64,000 nt of DNA from Qipengyuania algicida (GTDB taxonomy: Bacteria > Pseudomonadota > Alphaproteobacteria > Sphingomonadales > Sphingomonadaceae): positions 1 through 64,000 of the forward strand of contig NZ_WTYA01000001.1 in assembly GCF_009828025.1 (NCBI RefSeq). The letters run 5' to 3'. Below, piece by piece: positions 1-7,198 of the stretch. The translations under genes were made by a program, and so were the position numbers. The first letter of the stretch is position 1. Each line of letters begins with the position of its first letter. The notes under the pieces were generated by a model that worked only from the letters and a program-made list of their open reading frames with translations, made no database searches and was not told where the DNA came from.

Positions 1-15
1 CATCGTCACTCTCCT
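1..15 (-). other. Start codon and ribosome-binding site of a gene leaving the window to the left
   Basis: Positions 3-1 read ATG on the minus strand. An AGGAG ribosome-binding site lies at 15-11, seven bases upstream of it. Only the start codon of this gene is inside the window, so its product cannot be named. Its presence means the first small gene at 136 is divergently transcribed from it. Confidence 0.5.
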
Positions 16-135
16 CTCCGACTCTCCTGCAGAAAATTATCCCGCAGAGGTGGAGAGCCGTCCACGATATCAATTGCCGACATTGCGAATAGGTGGCACC
101 CGCATTGCTATAGAGGTTTATCCCGGGAGAGGTTT

Positions 136-330
136 ATGGCCTGGAGGCGAGCCCTTGAATCCGTTAGAAGTGCGATAGCGGGAAGCTATCTGACAATGGT
201 CGCTCTGAATTATGCTGGCTGGAAGGGGCTGCATGGTTTTGAAACCCTCGCCTTTGGTATGCTTTGTATAACTTACCTCATCATGCCTATTGTTAAGATA
301 CTTACAGAGGAGCAGCCTGCTGGAGGCTAG
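136..330 (+). CDS. Small hypothetical membrane protein (64 aa)
   Basis: I do not recognise this protein. It is 64 residues long, with a short basic N terminus and a hydrophobic stretch from about residue 15 to 57 that could form one or two membrane helices. A strong ribosome-binding site (GGGAGAGG at 125-132) sits three bases before the ATG, which supports real translation. It is the first of several small, unrelated, lower-GC genes in the first 1.9 kb, which looks like accessory DNA. Confidence 0.5.
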   Translation: MAWRRALESVRSAIAGSYLTMVALNYAGWKGLHGFETLAFGMLCITYLIMPIVKILTEEQPAGG

Positions 331-399
331 ATCCAGCTTGACTAAAACCGACCCAATTGCGGACGTTGTGTTCCAATTGAGAAGGGCTACCATTCGTTT

Positions 400-789
400 G
401 TGATGACTGCCTATCTCCGTATTAGAAAGTGGGTCGATAAGGACCTGTCCAGAGGGAGTCGTATTGTACGGCCGTCTGGGGATAGGCCCTTTGTCGGATA
501 TACGGGGCGACCGGGTGCTAGCCTGTTGGTAGCCTTCGTTCCGTTTTTCTTGGGAGCTTTGTTCGAGCGCTTTCCACGCGGCGGACTGTCGTCCTTGTCC
601 TTGTGTTTTTGCGGAACGCTCAGTTTGGTGTGGCTTATGTTCGTGGGTTGGCGGCTCTCACGAGTTACACGTGCGATGAACCTCAAATCGGCGCGTTTTT
701 TTGAGCGCCAAGGCCGATATGCTTTACCGCCAGAGTATCGTGACTCTGAGGACGCCCTCTTGGCAAAGCGGAGACGCGAGCGGCACTGA
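400..789 (+). CDS. Hypothetical protein with two membrane segments (129 aa)
   Basis: No family is recognised. After a basic N-terminal third, two hydrophobic segments are visible at about residues 45-60 and 68-90, followed by a charged C terminus rich in Arg and Glu. The start could be GTG at 400 or ATG at 403; neither has a clear ribosome-binding site. The open frame on the opposite strand over the same bases lacks such organisation and is treated as a shadow. The neighbours are other small accessory genes. Confidence 0.45.
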   Translation: MMTAYLRIRKWVDKDLSRGSRIVRPSGDRPFVGYTGRPGASLLVAFVPFFLGALFERFPRGGLSSLSLCFCGTLSLVWLMFVGWRLSRVTRAMNLKSARFFERQGRYALPPEYRDSEDALLAKRRRERH

Positions 790-810
790 GCGACTAATGC
801 CAAGCTCTAC

Positions 811-849
811 GAATGTCCGCTTCCCCCAACATTGCAGACGCTCCCGTCG
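811..849. repeat. Short dispersed motif, copy 1 (GTCCGCTTCCCCCAAC type)
   Basis: A core reading GTCCGCTTCCCCCAAC follows the stop codon of the gene ending at 789. Related versions lie at 1291-1330 and 1671-1710, again beside small genes. A second short motif, CCAATTGCGGAC, occurs at about 353 and 920. These look like decayed intergenic repeats. Confidence 0.4.
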
Positions 850-961
850 TTCGGTGGTCGCTCCACAAGCGGACTGGCAGCTTCGATCTCTTCGAGCCCA
901 AAACCGGACCAGCAGCTAGCGACCAATTGCGGACCTTGCAAAGCTTTACAGACGCTGGATG

Positions 962-1258
962 TTAAGCGTCCCACCATGCACCATAGATCAATATGCGCCG
1001 CAGCGGGTCAATCGCGCTGATCGCTAAGATCACCAGCATGAGAAGAGCAACCCAACGTGTTCGGCGGCCTGCAAATCGGATGCCCAAAGTCGTGCTCACC
1101 ACGGCGAGGAAGAAAAAAACCGCCCAGCGGTGAAGTAACCAGCCATAATGTGGCGACGCCACGAGATTAACTAAAAATGATATTGCCCCCAACATCACAC
1201 CTATCGAAAGCAACGTAATTGCCACGCGAGGATGCGGACGATTATGGATCAAACACAT
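962..1258 (-). CDS. Hypothetical three-helix membrane protein (98 aa)
   Basis: The frame is open further upstream to 1381, but the upstream part has no protein character and overlaps a repeat, so the ATG at 1258 is chosen. The 98-residue product has three hydrophobic segments (about residues 13-32, 42-60 and 68-85) separated by basic residues and ends in a tryptophan-rich tail. No family is recognised. It points away from the small gene at 1381, leaving a 122-base divergent spacer that contains copy 2 of the dispersed motif. Confidence 0.4.
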   Translation of the reverse strand: MCLIHNRPHPRVAITLLSIGVMLGAISFLVNLVASPHYGWLLHRWAVFFFLAVVSTTLGIRFAGRRTRWVALLMLVILAISAIDPLRRILIYGAWWDA

Positions 1259-1290
1259 CGAGAATACATACCTTGGTACAGCCACATGCT

Positions 1291-1330
1291 CAACATCCGC
1301 TTCCCCAACAATCCCGCCATTATGGCCTGT
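1291..1330. repeat. Short dispersed motif, copy 2
   Basis: Reads ATCCGCTTCCCCAAC followed by a CCATTATGGCC stretch. The latter matches the CCATTCGGCC that follows copy 3 at 1671-1710. It sits in the spacer between the divergent genes at 1258 and 1381. Confidence 0.4.
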
Positions 1331-1380
1331 CAGGACACGACACAGTTGCAGTAACTCAATTAACTGACGATACTGCCACA

Positions 1381-1668
1381 ATGGGTAACTTCACAAGCGA
1401 CGATTGGAAGCTTTCATTGGAGTTGGCTTTGCGCGGTGCTGTCTATGTCTTTACTGGCGCTGCAACCCTCGCACTTCTAAGCCTGAGTGGGTTCGCTTCG
1501 TTGATTGCAGTTGGCGGAACGGGCGGCTTCACTTCAAGTCTTCCGCCAGAGCATCCGGCATGGTTCGGGCTCGCCGCGGTCATTTGCATTGGGGTCGTAT
1601 TACAATGGGCTCTCATCCAGTTGCATCGCTATTTGCTGTTGCGACTCGAGTCAGCTTTCGACACCTAA
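1381..1668 (+). CDS. Hypothetical membrane protein (95 aa)
   Basis: The frame is open from 1219, but the ATG at 1381 is preferred because the protein-like sequence begins there: a short polar start, then two hydrophobic helices at about residues 18-45 and 60-82. No strong ribosome-binding site is visible. No family is recognised. It is another small accessory membrane protein, and copy 3 of the dispersed motif begins three bases after its stop. Confidence 0.45.
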   Translation: MGNFTSDDWKLSLELALRGAVYVFTGAATLALLSLSGFASLIAVGGTGGFTSSLPPEHPAWFGLAAVICIGVVLQWALIQLHRYLLLRLESAFDT

Positions 1669-1670
1669 GC

Positions 1671-1710
1671 CAACGTCAGCTTCCCCCAACATTTCAGCCA
1701 TTCGGCCTCT
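1671..1710. repeat. Short dispersed motif, copy 3
   Basis: Reads GTCAGCTTCCCCCAACAT and then CAGCCATTCGGCC, directly after the stop of the small gene ending at 1668. The remaining bases up to 1860 hold no gene that I can see. Confidence 0.4.
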
Positions 1711-1860
1711 GTGCTGAGTTTCCTGAGAGCGGTCGGTCATTCAGCACGGAATTTGTCCACCCAGCTCAGACTATCGCACGGCAAAGTGTGCATTGTTTCC
1801 CGCAGCTAGCGATACGACCACCAGGATACAGAACTCGATGCGCGAGTTACGAATCGCGCA

Positions 1861-2451
1861 TCACCCTCTAACCTGTTCTATCGAACCTTCGAGCATCCGC
1901 TGCGCCCGGTCTCGTGCTGCTGTGTCTTCCAGCCCGAGCGAGCGCGCCAGGGCTTTGCCGATGAGCGCGTCGCCCATCGCCATGAGGACAAGGGCCAACG
2001 TATCTTCATGCACGACGGCCACGCCACGCCCGCCCGCTTCCTCGGCGGCGATTTCATCCACCAGCGCGTGAATCGTCTCGACGATCGGGGTCAGCGCGTC
2101 CTCGTTGCCGGTGAGGATCATCCAGCTTGCGAGCGCACCAGCGCCTTCCTTGTCGAACGCGTCGAACGCCAGATCGACGACCTCGCGCGGGGATCCCAAC
2201 CCCGCACGGCTAGCGCGTACTGCCTCGGCGATCGTAGCACACACTGTGCTCGCAAGATGCGCTGCAAGATCGCGCTGGAGGCCCGCTGCCGAGCCGAAAT
2301 GATGCAGCAGATTGGCATGGGTGCGCCCGATCCGCGAAGCGACAGCCTTCAGCGTCACCGCTTGCGGCCCCGCCTCGATCAGCAAGCCACGCGCCGCCTC
2401 AAGCGCGATCAGCCGCGATTCTTCGGGCGGCAATCTCTTTCTGGTCCTCAT
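1861..2451 (-). CDS. TetR/AcrR family transcriptional regulator
   Basis: A 196-residue protein with an N-terminal TetR-type helix-turn-helix at about residues 33-55 (TLKAVASRIGRTHANLLHHF), followed by a helical ligand-binding domain that cannot be assigned to a ligand. TetR proteins are usually repressors that respond to small molecules. The frame is open to 2496, but the ATG at 2451 begins the basic N terminus typical of the family. There is no divergent partner next to it, so its target is unclear. Confidence 0.85.
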   Translation of the reverse strand: MRTRKRLPPEESRLIALEAARGLLIEAGPQAVTLKAVASRIGRTHANLLHHFGSAAGLQRDLAAHLASTVCATIAEAVRASRAGLGSPREVVDLAFDAFDKEGAGALASWMILTGNEDALTPIVETIHALVDEIAAEEAGGRGVAVVHEDTLALVLMAMGDALIGKALARSLGLEDTAARDRAQRMLEGSIEQVRG

Positions 2452-2535
2452 GGCGCGGATCGTTACCCGATCCGCGCCATGGCACAAGTATGACAAGCCG
2501 AGGTTCCCCTGCCCGACGCATCCAAGAAAGAGACG

Positions 2536-3078
2536 TCAGGCCGCGACTTGCATCGGAGGATAATCGCATTCGTCGAGGTCGAGCGCGTAGCGTACGCTGG
2601 GCGCAGTCTCATCCCGGCCGAGCGAATAGAGCTGGCGCGTTTCGCCTGTCGGAACGAAGCCCGCCTTTCGCAACACCCGGCCCGATGCCGGGTTATCAAC
2701 GAAATGGCTCGCCATAATCCGCGTGATGCCGATGTTGCGGGCGACTTCGATCAGACCGCGCGCCGCCTCAGTGGCGATGCCCTGCCCCCAGAAAGGCTTT
2801 GCAATCCAGTATCCCAGCTCGACCTCATCATCCCGGTAGTTAAGTCCGGTCATACCAAGAATGGTCGATCCGTCCTCACCCGGCAGGGTCACGAGGAAGC
2901 GCGGCAGATTGTCGCCATGTTCGAGCGCGAGGAATTCGCGCGCATTGTCGATCGTATAGGGCCATGGTGCACGCGCGAGGTTGCGGATCACCGCATGCTC
3001 GCCGATCCCGGCATAAATGCCTTCGGCGTCTTCGATCCATGCGGGCCGCAGCAGCAGCCGTTCAGTGCGGTGGAACAT
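2536..3078 (-). CDS. GNAT family N-acetyltransferase, RimJ/RimL type
   Basis: A 180-residue acetyltransferase opening with the RLLLRP element of RimJ/RimL-like GNAT proteins. The acetyl-CoA-binding region follows (YWIAKPFWGQGIATEA, about residues 90-106), then the NPASGRVLRKAGF helix-strand. The family transfers acetyl from acetyl-CoA to amines, often protein N termini. It lies downstream of rpmA in the same direction; the roughly 200-base spacer contains two hairpins, so it may be transcribed separately or by read-through. The substrate cannot be deduced. Confidence 0.88.
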   Translation of the reverse strand: MFHRTERLLLRPAWIEDAEGIYAGIGEHAVIRNLARAPWPYTIDNAREFLALEHGDNLPRFLVTLPGEDGSTILGMTGLNYRDDEVELGYWIAKPFWGQGIATEAARGLIEVARNIGITRIMASHFVDNPASGRVLRKAGFVPTGETRQLYSLGRDETAPSVRYALDLDECDYPPMQVAA

Positions 3079-3140
3079 CGTATTTCTCCCCTTGGCCGAC
3101 GCACCGGGCTCCTAGTCCGGCTACGTGACAATTGCGTGGT

Positions 3141-3160
3141 GGCGAAATCAGTATTTCGCC
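3141..3160. terminator. Short perfect stem-loop between rpmA and the GNAT gene
   Basis: GGCGAAAT and ATTTCGCC form an eight-base-pair stem with a four-base loop. It lies in the spacer between rpmA and the acetyltransferase gene and could act as an attenuator or as RNA-processing structure. There is no U-tract. Confidence 0.35.
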
Positions 3161-3181
3161 GGATGGAGAGGGAGAAACGAC

Positions 3182-3215
3182 AAGAGGGAGACGGGTCAGG
3201 TCCCATCTCCCTCTT
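3182..3215 (-). terminator. Stem-loop downstream of rpmA
   Basis: AAGAGGGAGA pairs with TCTCCCTCTT, and an inner GGG/CCC pair extends the stem. It is located about 70 bases after the rpmA stop on the minus strand. The U-tract is weak, so termination is likely rather than certain. Confidence 0.5.
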
Positions 3216-3283
3216 TGGCTTGCCGGTTCATGTGGCCGGCTGGGACCGTCTCCGTTGGACGATCCCGTTATCGGAGCGTCCGG

Positions 3284-3553
3284 CTATTCGGCTGCTTCTT
3301 GCATCATGTCCACGGAGACATATTTGCGGCCAAGCTTGCCCTTGTGGAATCGCACCACGCCTTCGGTAAGCGCGAAAAGCGTGTGATCCTTGCCCATGCC
3401 GACATTCGTGCCGGGATAGAACTTGGTCCCGCGCTGGCGCACGATAATGTTTCCGGCGAGCACGCCCTGGCTGCCGAACTTCTTCACGCCGAGACGACGA
3501 CCGGCCGAATCACGACCGTTACGCGATGAACCGCCTGCTTTTTTATGTGCCAT
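3284..3553 (-). CDS. rpmA: 50S ribosomal protein L27
   Basis: An 89-residue protein of normal family length. It begins [16 protein letters not shown] and continues with the RLGVKKFG and [10 protein letters not shown] elements that identify L27, which sits near the peptidyl transferase centre of the large subunit. It follows rplU by 12 bases on the minus strand, the usual rplU-rpmA pair. The C terminus carries a short acidic Met-Gln extension usual in alphaproteobacteria. Confidence 0.98.
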   Translation of the reverse strand: MAHKKAGGSSRNGRDSAGRRLGVKKFGSQGVLAGNIIVRQRGTKFYPGTNVGMGKDHTLFALTEGVVRFHKGKLGRKYVSVDMMQEAAE

Positions 3554-3565
3554 CGTTCGGTCTCC

Positions 3566-4087
3566 TTACTTGTCTTCGGACTTCTTGGCCGGAGCCTTCT
3601 TGGCGGCCGGCTTCTTGGCCGGAGCTGCCTTGGCCGCTGCGTCCTTCTTCGGCGCAGCCTTCTTGGCAGCTGGAGCAGCCTTGGCTTCCGATTCGTCCCT
3701 CTTGGGCGCGGCCTTGGTGGCGGGCTTCTTGGCTTCCTCAGCCTTCGGCGCAGCTTCCTTCTTGGGCGCAGCCTTCTTTTCGGCCTTCGAATCGCCCACA
3801 GCCGTGATGCGCAGGAGCGTCATCTGCTGGCGATGGCCATTCTTGCGGCGATAGTTGTGACGACGGCGCTTCTTGAAGACGAGCACCTTCTCGCTCTTGG
3901 CCTGAGCGATGATCTCGGCCGAGACGACCGTCTTCGCTGCGTCGGCGAGCTTGTCGCCATCGCCTGCGAGCAGGACGTCGCCCAAATTGATGGTATCACC
4001 CGCTTCACCAGCGAGCTTCTCAACCGCGATCTTGTCTCCGGCGGCAACCCGGTACTGCTTGCCGCCTGTGCGCACTACTGCGAACAT
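3566..4087 (-). CDS. rplU: 50S ribosomal protein L21 with long lysine/alanine-rich tail
   Basis: Residues 1-100 are a standard L21, starting [14 protein letters not shown] and carrying the signature [17 protein letters not shown] at about 72-88, which binds 23S rRNA. The protein then continues for about 73 residues of Lys, Ala, Pro and Glu in near-repeated AAPKK/AAPAKK units, resembling histone H1 or AlgP-like tails. Ordinary L21 is about 103 residues, so the tail makes up over 40 percent of this protein. It heads the rplU-rpmA operon; the 190-base spacer to 4277 should hold its promoter. Confidence 0.97.
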   Translation of the reverse strand: MFAVVRTGGKQYRVAAGDKIAVEKLAGEAGDTINLGDVLLAGDGDKLADAAKTVVSAEIIAQAKSEKVLVFKKRRRHNYRRKNGHRQQMTLLRITAVGDSKAEKKAAPKKEAAPKAEEAKKPATKAAPKRDESEAKAAPAAKKAAPKKDAAAKAAPAKKPAAKKAPAKKSEDK

Positions 4088-4276
4088 GGTGCTTGTCTCT
4101 CGTTCAATTTGCTATGCCGGAACCTTGCGAATTACCGGCGCACCCGTCGACCCACCGAATAGCAGGCCCGGAAAGAAGCGTGCCGTTAGGGGATGAACGG
4201 CGCGAAGTCAACGCCGGATCGTGCTAGGTCGCAGTCGGGCTGGCACAAAGTATTTGGCGTGCTATCTGCATTGGCG
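4088..4276. promoter_or_regulatory. Divergent promoter region between rplU and a lipoprotein gene
   Basis: This 189-base spacer separates divergent genes and must contain the rplU-rpmA promoter and probably that of the lipoprotein. An alternative upstream in-frame start for the lipoprotein exists at 4193. I do not see an unambiguous -35/-10 pair. Confidence 0.4.
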
Positions 4277-4783
4277 ATGCGCCGCCTTACCACACTTACC
4301 ATGTTGTTCGCGCTCGCCGGTTGTGCGGCGGCGAAGGACGAATATCCCTCGCTCCAGATTCGCGACGTCGAACGTGCGCAAGGTCAGTTCACCCCGACGC
4401 CTGCCGCACCGCTCGATGTGCCGCCGGTGCCGGTGACGATTTCCGGTACGCTGGCGGAGCAGTTGGCGACACTCGGCCAGCAGGCGCAGGCATCGCATCA
4501 GGCGTTTCTCAAGCAGGTTCCTGCCGCGTCACGACTGGCTGATGCGGCCAGAGGGAGCGCGATCGGCAGCGACGCCTGGGCTTCGGCGCAGGTGGCCCTC
4601 GCCTCACTCGATTCGGCGCGCAGCAATACGGCGATCAGCCTTGCCGATCTCGATACGATCCAGATATCGCGCGTCACCACCTCCGAGAACACGGCGGCGG
4701 TCGATGCGGTGCGCGCGCAAGTGCTCGAGCTGGTCGAGCAGGAAGACGTTACATTGGCCGAGTTGCGCGCAAAACTGCGCTAA
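4277..4783 (+). CDS. Predicted outer-membrane or periplasmic lipoprotein of unknown function
   Basis: A 168-residue protein whose N terminus MRRLTTLTMLFALAGC is a lipoprotein signal with lipobox LAGC, so Cys16 should be acylated. The mature part is Ala/Gln-rich and probably mostly helical, with a possible coiled coil over the second half. The ATG at 4277 is chosen over 4193 because the signal peptide begins there. Its stop overlaps the stop of the convergent gene at 4780. No family is recognised. Confidence 0.7.
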   Translation: MRRLTTLTMLFALAGCAAAKDEYPSLQIRDVERAQGQFTPTPAAPLDVPPVPVTISGTLAEQLATLGQQAQASHQAFLKQVPAASRLADAARGSAIGSDAWASAQVALASLDSARSNTAISLADLDTIQISRVTTSENTAAVDAVRAQVLELVEQEDVTLAELRAKLR

Positions 4784-5121
4784 GCCAGCACGACGACCGT
4801 CACGACGATTAACCCCCAGCACAGGATAATTGCTGGGAACACCAATTGCAGCGTAGTGCCCAGCCGGGAATGTCGCTCGACCGAAGCGCCCACAGTTAGG
4901 GGAAGCGCCTTCAATGCAGGCATTCCGAAGCCCACAACGGCAAACAGGGCGAATAAGGCCAGTGGAACCAGCGCAACCTGTTCTCCAAGCCCAAGCGCAA
5001 GAAGGGAGAGAAACGCCAGATAGGCCAACGCAGTTCGCCAGAGGAAACTGTTGGTCGAACCGCTCTTCCAATCGGAATGGGATTCTTGTTTTGCGTTATA
5101 CCTGTTGGCCTGACCGATCAT
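4780..5121 (-). CDS. Hypothetical three-helix membrane protein (113 aa)
   Basis: After a polar N terminus of about 27 residues, three hydrophobic segments follow (about residues 29-45, 50-70 and 92-112). No family is recognised. It converges on the lipoprotein gene, the two stop codons overlapping within four bases, which leaves no room for a terminator. The open frames over it on the other strand lack membrane or domain character. Confidence 0.55.
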   Translation of the reverse strand: MIGQANRYNAKQESHSDWKSGSTNSFLWRTALAYLAFLSLLALGLGEQVALVPLALFALFAVVGFGMPALKALPLTVGASVERHSRLGTTLQLVFPAIILCWGLIVVTVVVLA

Positions 5122-5183
5122 GATGCGCCTCCTGCGTTACCGCACGGTCATGACCTATGCGCAGCAGAATGCGTTGATCGACA

Positions 5184-5642
5184 TCAAACCCTAGCGGAAT
5201 TTTCCTTCCAGCGCGCGAGGTCGGTATGATCTACGGCGCGCGGTTCGATCCAATGCCAGCCGTCCTCGCGCTTTTCGCGCTTCCAGAACCATGCTGCGCT
5301 TTTCAGGTGATCCATCAGGAAATCGACTGCCTCGATCGACTGGCGGCGATGGCGTGAGGCGGCAGCGACCAGCACGATCGGCGCGCCCGCACGGATATGG
5401 CCTGTGCGATGCCACACTACCACACCGTCGAGTTCGAAGCGTTGCATTGCGCGATCGGCCAGCGCCTCCATCCCTGGCAACGTCAGTGGTTCGTAGTGCT
5501 GCAATTCGAGCACTTTCACCCCGCCGGCGCGCACCTTGCCGGTATAGCTGGCGATCCCGCCTGCATCGGGGCACGCACGGGCCAAAGCGGCGAGCGGCGG
5601 CGCGGGCGAGAAGCCCTTGGCCAGCAGGCGCACATCGCGCAT
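5184..5642 (-). CDS. moaE: Molybdopterin synthase catalytic subunit MoaE
   Basis: A 152-residue protein matching MoaE in order: an N-terminal strand region, LELQHYEPLTLPGM at about residues 46-59, then HRTGHIRAGAPIVLVAAAS with the conserved HR pair. It ends with DFLMDHLKSAAWFWKRE, where the catalytic lysines of the family lie. MoaE binds precursor Z and, with sulfur from the MoaD C terminus, makes molybdopterin. It follows moaD by four bases at the end of a long minus-strand operon. No other mo- genes are in the window. Confidence 0.95.
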   Translation of the reverse strand: MRDVRLLAKGFSPAPPLAALARACPDAGGIASYTGKVRAGGVKVLELQHYEPLTLPGMEALADRAMQRFELDGVVVWHRTGHIRAGAPIVLVAAASRHRRQSIEAVDFLMDHLKSAAWFWKREKREDGWHWIEPRAVDHTDLARWKENSARV

Positions 5643-5646
5643 CGAA

Positions 5647-5889
5647 TCAGCCCCCGCTGACGGGCGGGAGCAGCGCGACTTCCTCGCCGTCCTGCGCGCA
5701 CAGAGCGGTCTTGTCGGATAACACGCGGCCCGCGCAGGCGATATTCACCCGCTCGAGCTTGAGCTGGTCGGCAACAGATGGCGGCACTGCTTCGAGTAAC
5801 CCGCTCCAGTCGAGCGGTGCGGGCACGTCCAAATCATCCACGCCTACCAGATCGCGCAAAGGCCCAAGAAACACGATCCGCGCGCTCAC
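5647..5889 (-). CDS. moaD: Molybdopterin synthase sulfur-carrier subunit MoaD
   Basis: An 80-residue ubiquitin-fold protein ending PPVSGG; the terminal Gly-Gly is the site of adenylation and thiocarboxylation in MoaD. It begins with GTG at 5889, and this start overlaps the upstream gene's stop as GTGA, indicating translational coupling. It partners MoaE four bases downstream. Confidence 0.93.
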   Translation of the reverse strand: MSARIVFLGPLRDLVGVDDLDVPAPLDWSGLLEAVPPSVADQLKLERVNIACAGRVLSDKTALCAQDGEEVALLPPVSGG

Positions 5890-6224
5890 GACGGCTGGTC
5901 CACCGGATCGCCCGCGCCCTCATCGTCGCCTTCGAGATATTGTCCGGTAATCGCCTCGGCATCGCTGAGATAACGCTCAAACGCGTCGATCACCGCGCCT
6001 TTACCCGACACCGCGACCGCCCTGCGCGGCGCATACTCGCGCGCGAGACCCGCAATCGCCGCCAAACGCCACTGTCGGTGGGTGTGATCTGCCGGAGCGA
6101 AGGCCACCAGCACATCCTCACCGCCCGCCAATATGGTTTCGACATGCGGTAACCAATGCTGGTGGAACACTCCCGCCGCCGCCAGCGGCTCAGGAGGCAG
6201 ATCGTCCACCGTCACGCGTTTCAT
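5886..6224 (-). CDS. Conserved protein of unknown function between folB-like gene and moaD
   Basis: A 112-residue soluble protein with an alternating strand-helix pattern: hydrophobic strands around EDVLVAFAPAD and RRAVAVSGKGAV, and an acidic, disordered-looking C terminus. I recall similar small proteins next to folB in sphingomonads, described only as Rossmann-like; no catalytic motif is visible. Both ends overlap neighbours (ATGA with the FolB-like gene, GTGA with moaD), so it is translated as part of this operon and may relate to pterin metabolism. Confidence 0.6.
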   Translation of the reverse strand: MKRVTVDDLPPEPLAAAGVFHQHWLPHVETILAGGEDVLVAFAPADHTHRQWRLAAIAGLAREYAPRRAVAVSGKGAVIDAFERYLSDAEAITGQYLEGDDEGAGDPVDQPS

Positions 6225-6595
6225 TCGTCGCGCTCGCGGTGCAGCGTCACGCCGATCTTTTCGCCCTTTTCGGAAATCGCAAGCTTCACGATCTTGACCG
6301 TCACCGCCTCGACGCGCCGGTCCTGAACGAGCAATGTTTCGCAGATATGATCCGCAACCGCCTCAATCAGCTTGAAATGCACGCCTTCGGGCAAAGCGCC
6401 CGACGCGGCGAATTTCAGGTCCATGTAGTTCTTCGACGCGTCCAGAGTGGTGTCAGGGTCATAGCGCCGCAGCGGCTTCATCCGCGCCTGCACGGAGATG
6501 CGCAGCGGCTGCGGCTCGCCGGTTTCTTCGGAATAGATTCCGGTCAGAACATCATGTTCGAAATCGGCAACTTCGAGGATCAGCGAATCGTCCAT
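6221..6595 (-). CDS. folB: Dihydroneopterin aldolase family protein (FolB-like)
   Basis: A 124-residue protein with the FolB/GTP-cyclohydrolase fold pattern: TGIYSEETGEPQPLRIS at residues 18-34, NYMDLKF near 56, LIEAVADHICE near 77 and a final VTVKIVKL strand. FolB converts dihydroneopterin to hydroxymethyldihydropterin and glycolaldehyde in folate synthesis. The fit is good but less than full identity to classic FolB, so a divergent paralogue such as FolX is possible. It is placed nine bases after the TMEM175 gene and overlaps the next gene. Confidence 0.8.
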   Translation of the reverse strand: MDDSLILEVADFEHDVLTGIYSEETGEPQPLRISVQARMKPLRRYDPDTTLDASKNYMDLKFAASGALPEGVHFKLIEAVADHICETLLVQDRRVEAVTVKIVKLAISEKGEKIGVTLHRERDE

Positions 6596-6604
6596 GTCCC
6601 GTCC

Positions 6605-7198
6605 CTAGCGCGATTTCTGCTGTTGGCCCACGACTCGCTCGATTCGACGATCGGGCACGACCCAGATGGCCGCCACCGCAACGAAGAACATCATCCCGAC
6701 CCAAGGCGCAGCAAACCATGCGCCGACCATGCCAAGGGTGTAGAATATTGGCGACAGCTTGCCTTTGCGATCTCGTCCAATTGCCTTTGCCAGCAAGCCA
6801 TCGCTACCCTGCAGATGAATAATGCTCAGCTGCAGGATGTAGTAAGCGACCGCGCAAGCCAGCAGATTAACACCGTAAAGTACGGTCGGCAGCCGGGCGA
6901 AGTGGTTTTCGCCCATCCAACCAGTGGTGAATGGAAGCAATGACAGCCAGAAGAGCAGATGCAGATTAGCCCATAGGATTGCACCGTTCGCGTGTTCGGT
7001 CACGGCCATCATGTGATGATGATTGTTCCAGTAAATACCGACATAGACGAAGCTCAGGACATAGCTGAAGAATATCGGCCAAAGAGCCGCCAGTGCCGTA
7101 GGGGCCGGCTCATGCGGGACCTTAAGCTCAAGCACCATGATGGTGATGATGATCGCCAGCACCCCATCGCTGAACGCCTCGAGCCGCGATGTTTTCAT
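6605..7198 (-). CDS. TMEM175 family potassium channel-like membrane protein
   Basis: A 197-residue membrane protein with about six hydrophobic segments. The first carries RLEAFSDGVLAIIITIMVL, the FSD signature of the TMEM175 family, whose bacterial members are six-helix proteins forming tetrameric K+ channels. The frame is open to 7402, but the ATG at 7198 forms an ATGA overlap with the upstream methyltransferase stop and starts the family sequence. A basic loop (GRDRKGKL) separates helices 5 and 6. Its place between thrC/methyltransferase and folB-like genes has no evident functional logic. Confidence 0.85.
   Translation of the reverse strand: MKTSRLEAFSDGVLAIIITIMVLELKVPHEPAPTALAALWPIFFSYVLSFVYVGIYWNNHHHMMAVTEHANGAILWANLHLLFWLSLLPFTTGWMGENHFARLPTVLYGVNLLACAVAYYILQLSIIHLQGSDGLLAKAIGRDRKGKLSPIFYTLGMVGAWFAAPWVGMMFFVAVAAIWVVPDRRIERVVGQQQKSR

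Noticed and set aside
1-1860. Integron attC sites as an explanation for the short motifs
   Set aside because: The CCCCAAC element does not fit the attC core (RYYYAAC/GTTRRRY), no paired core was found and there is no integrase in the window.
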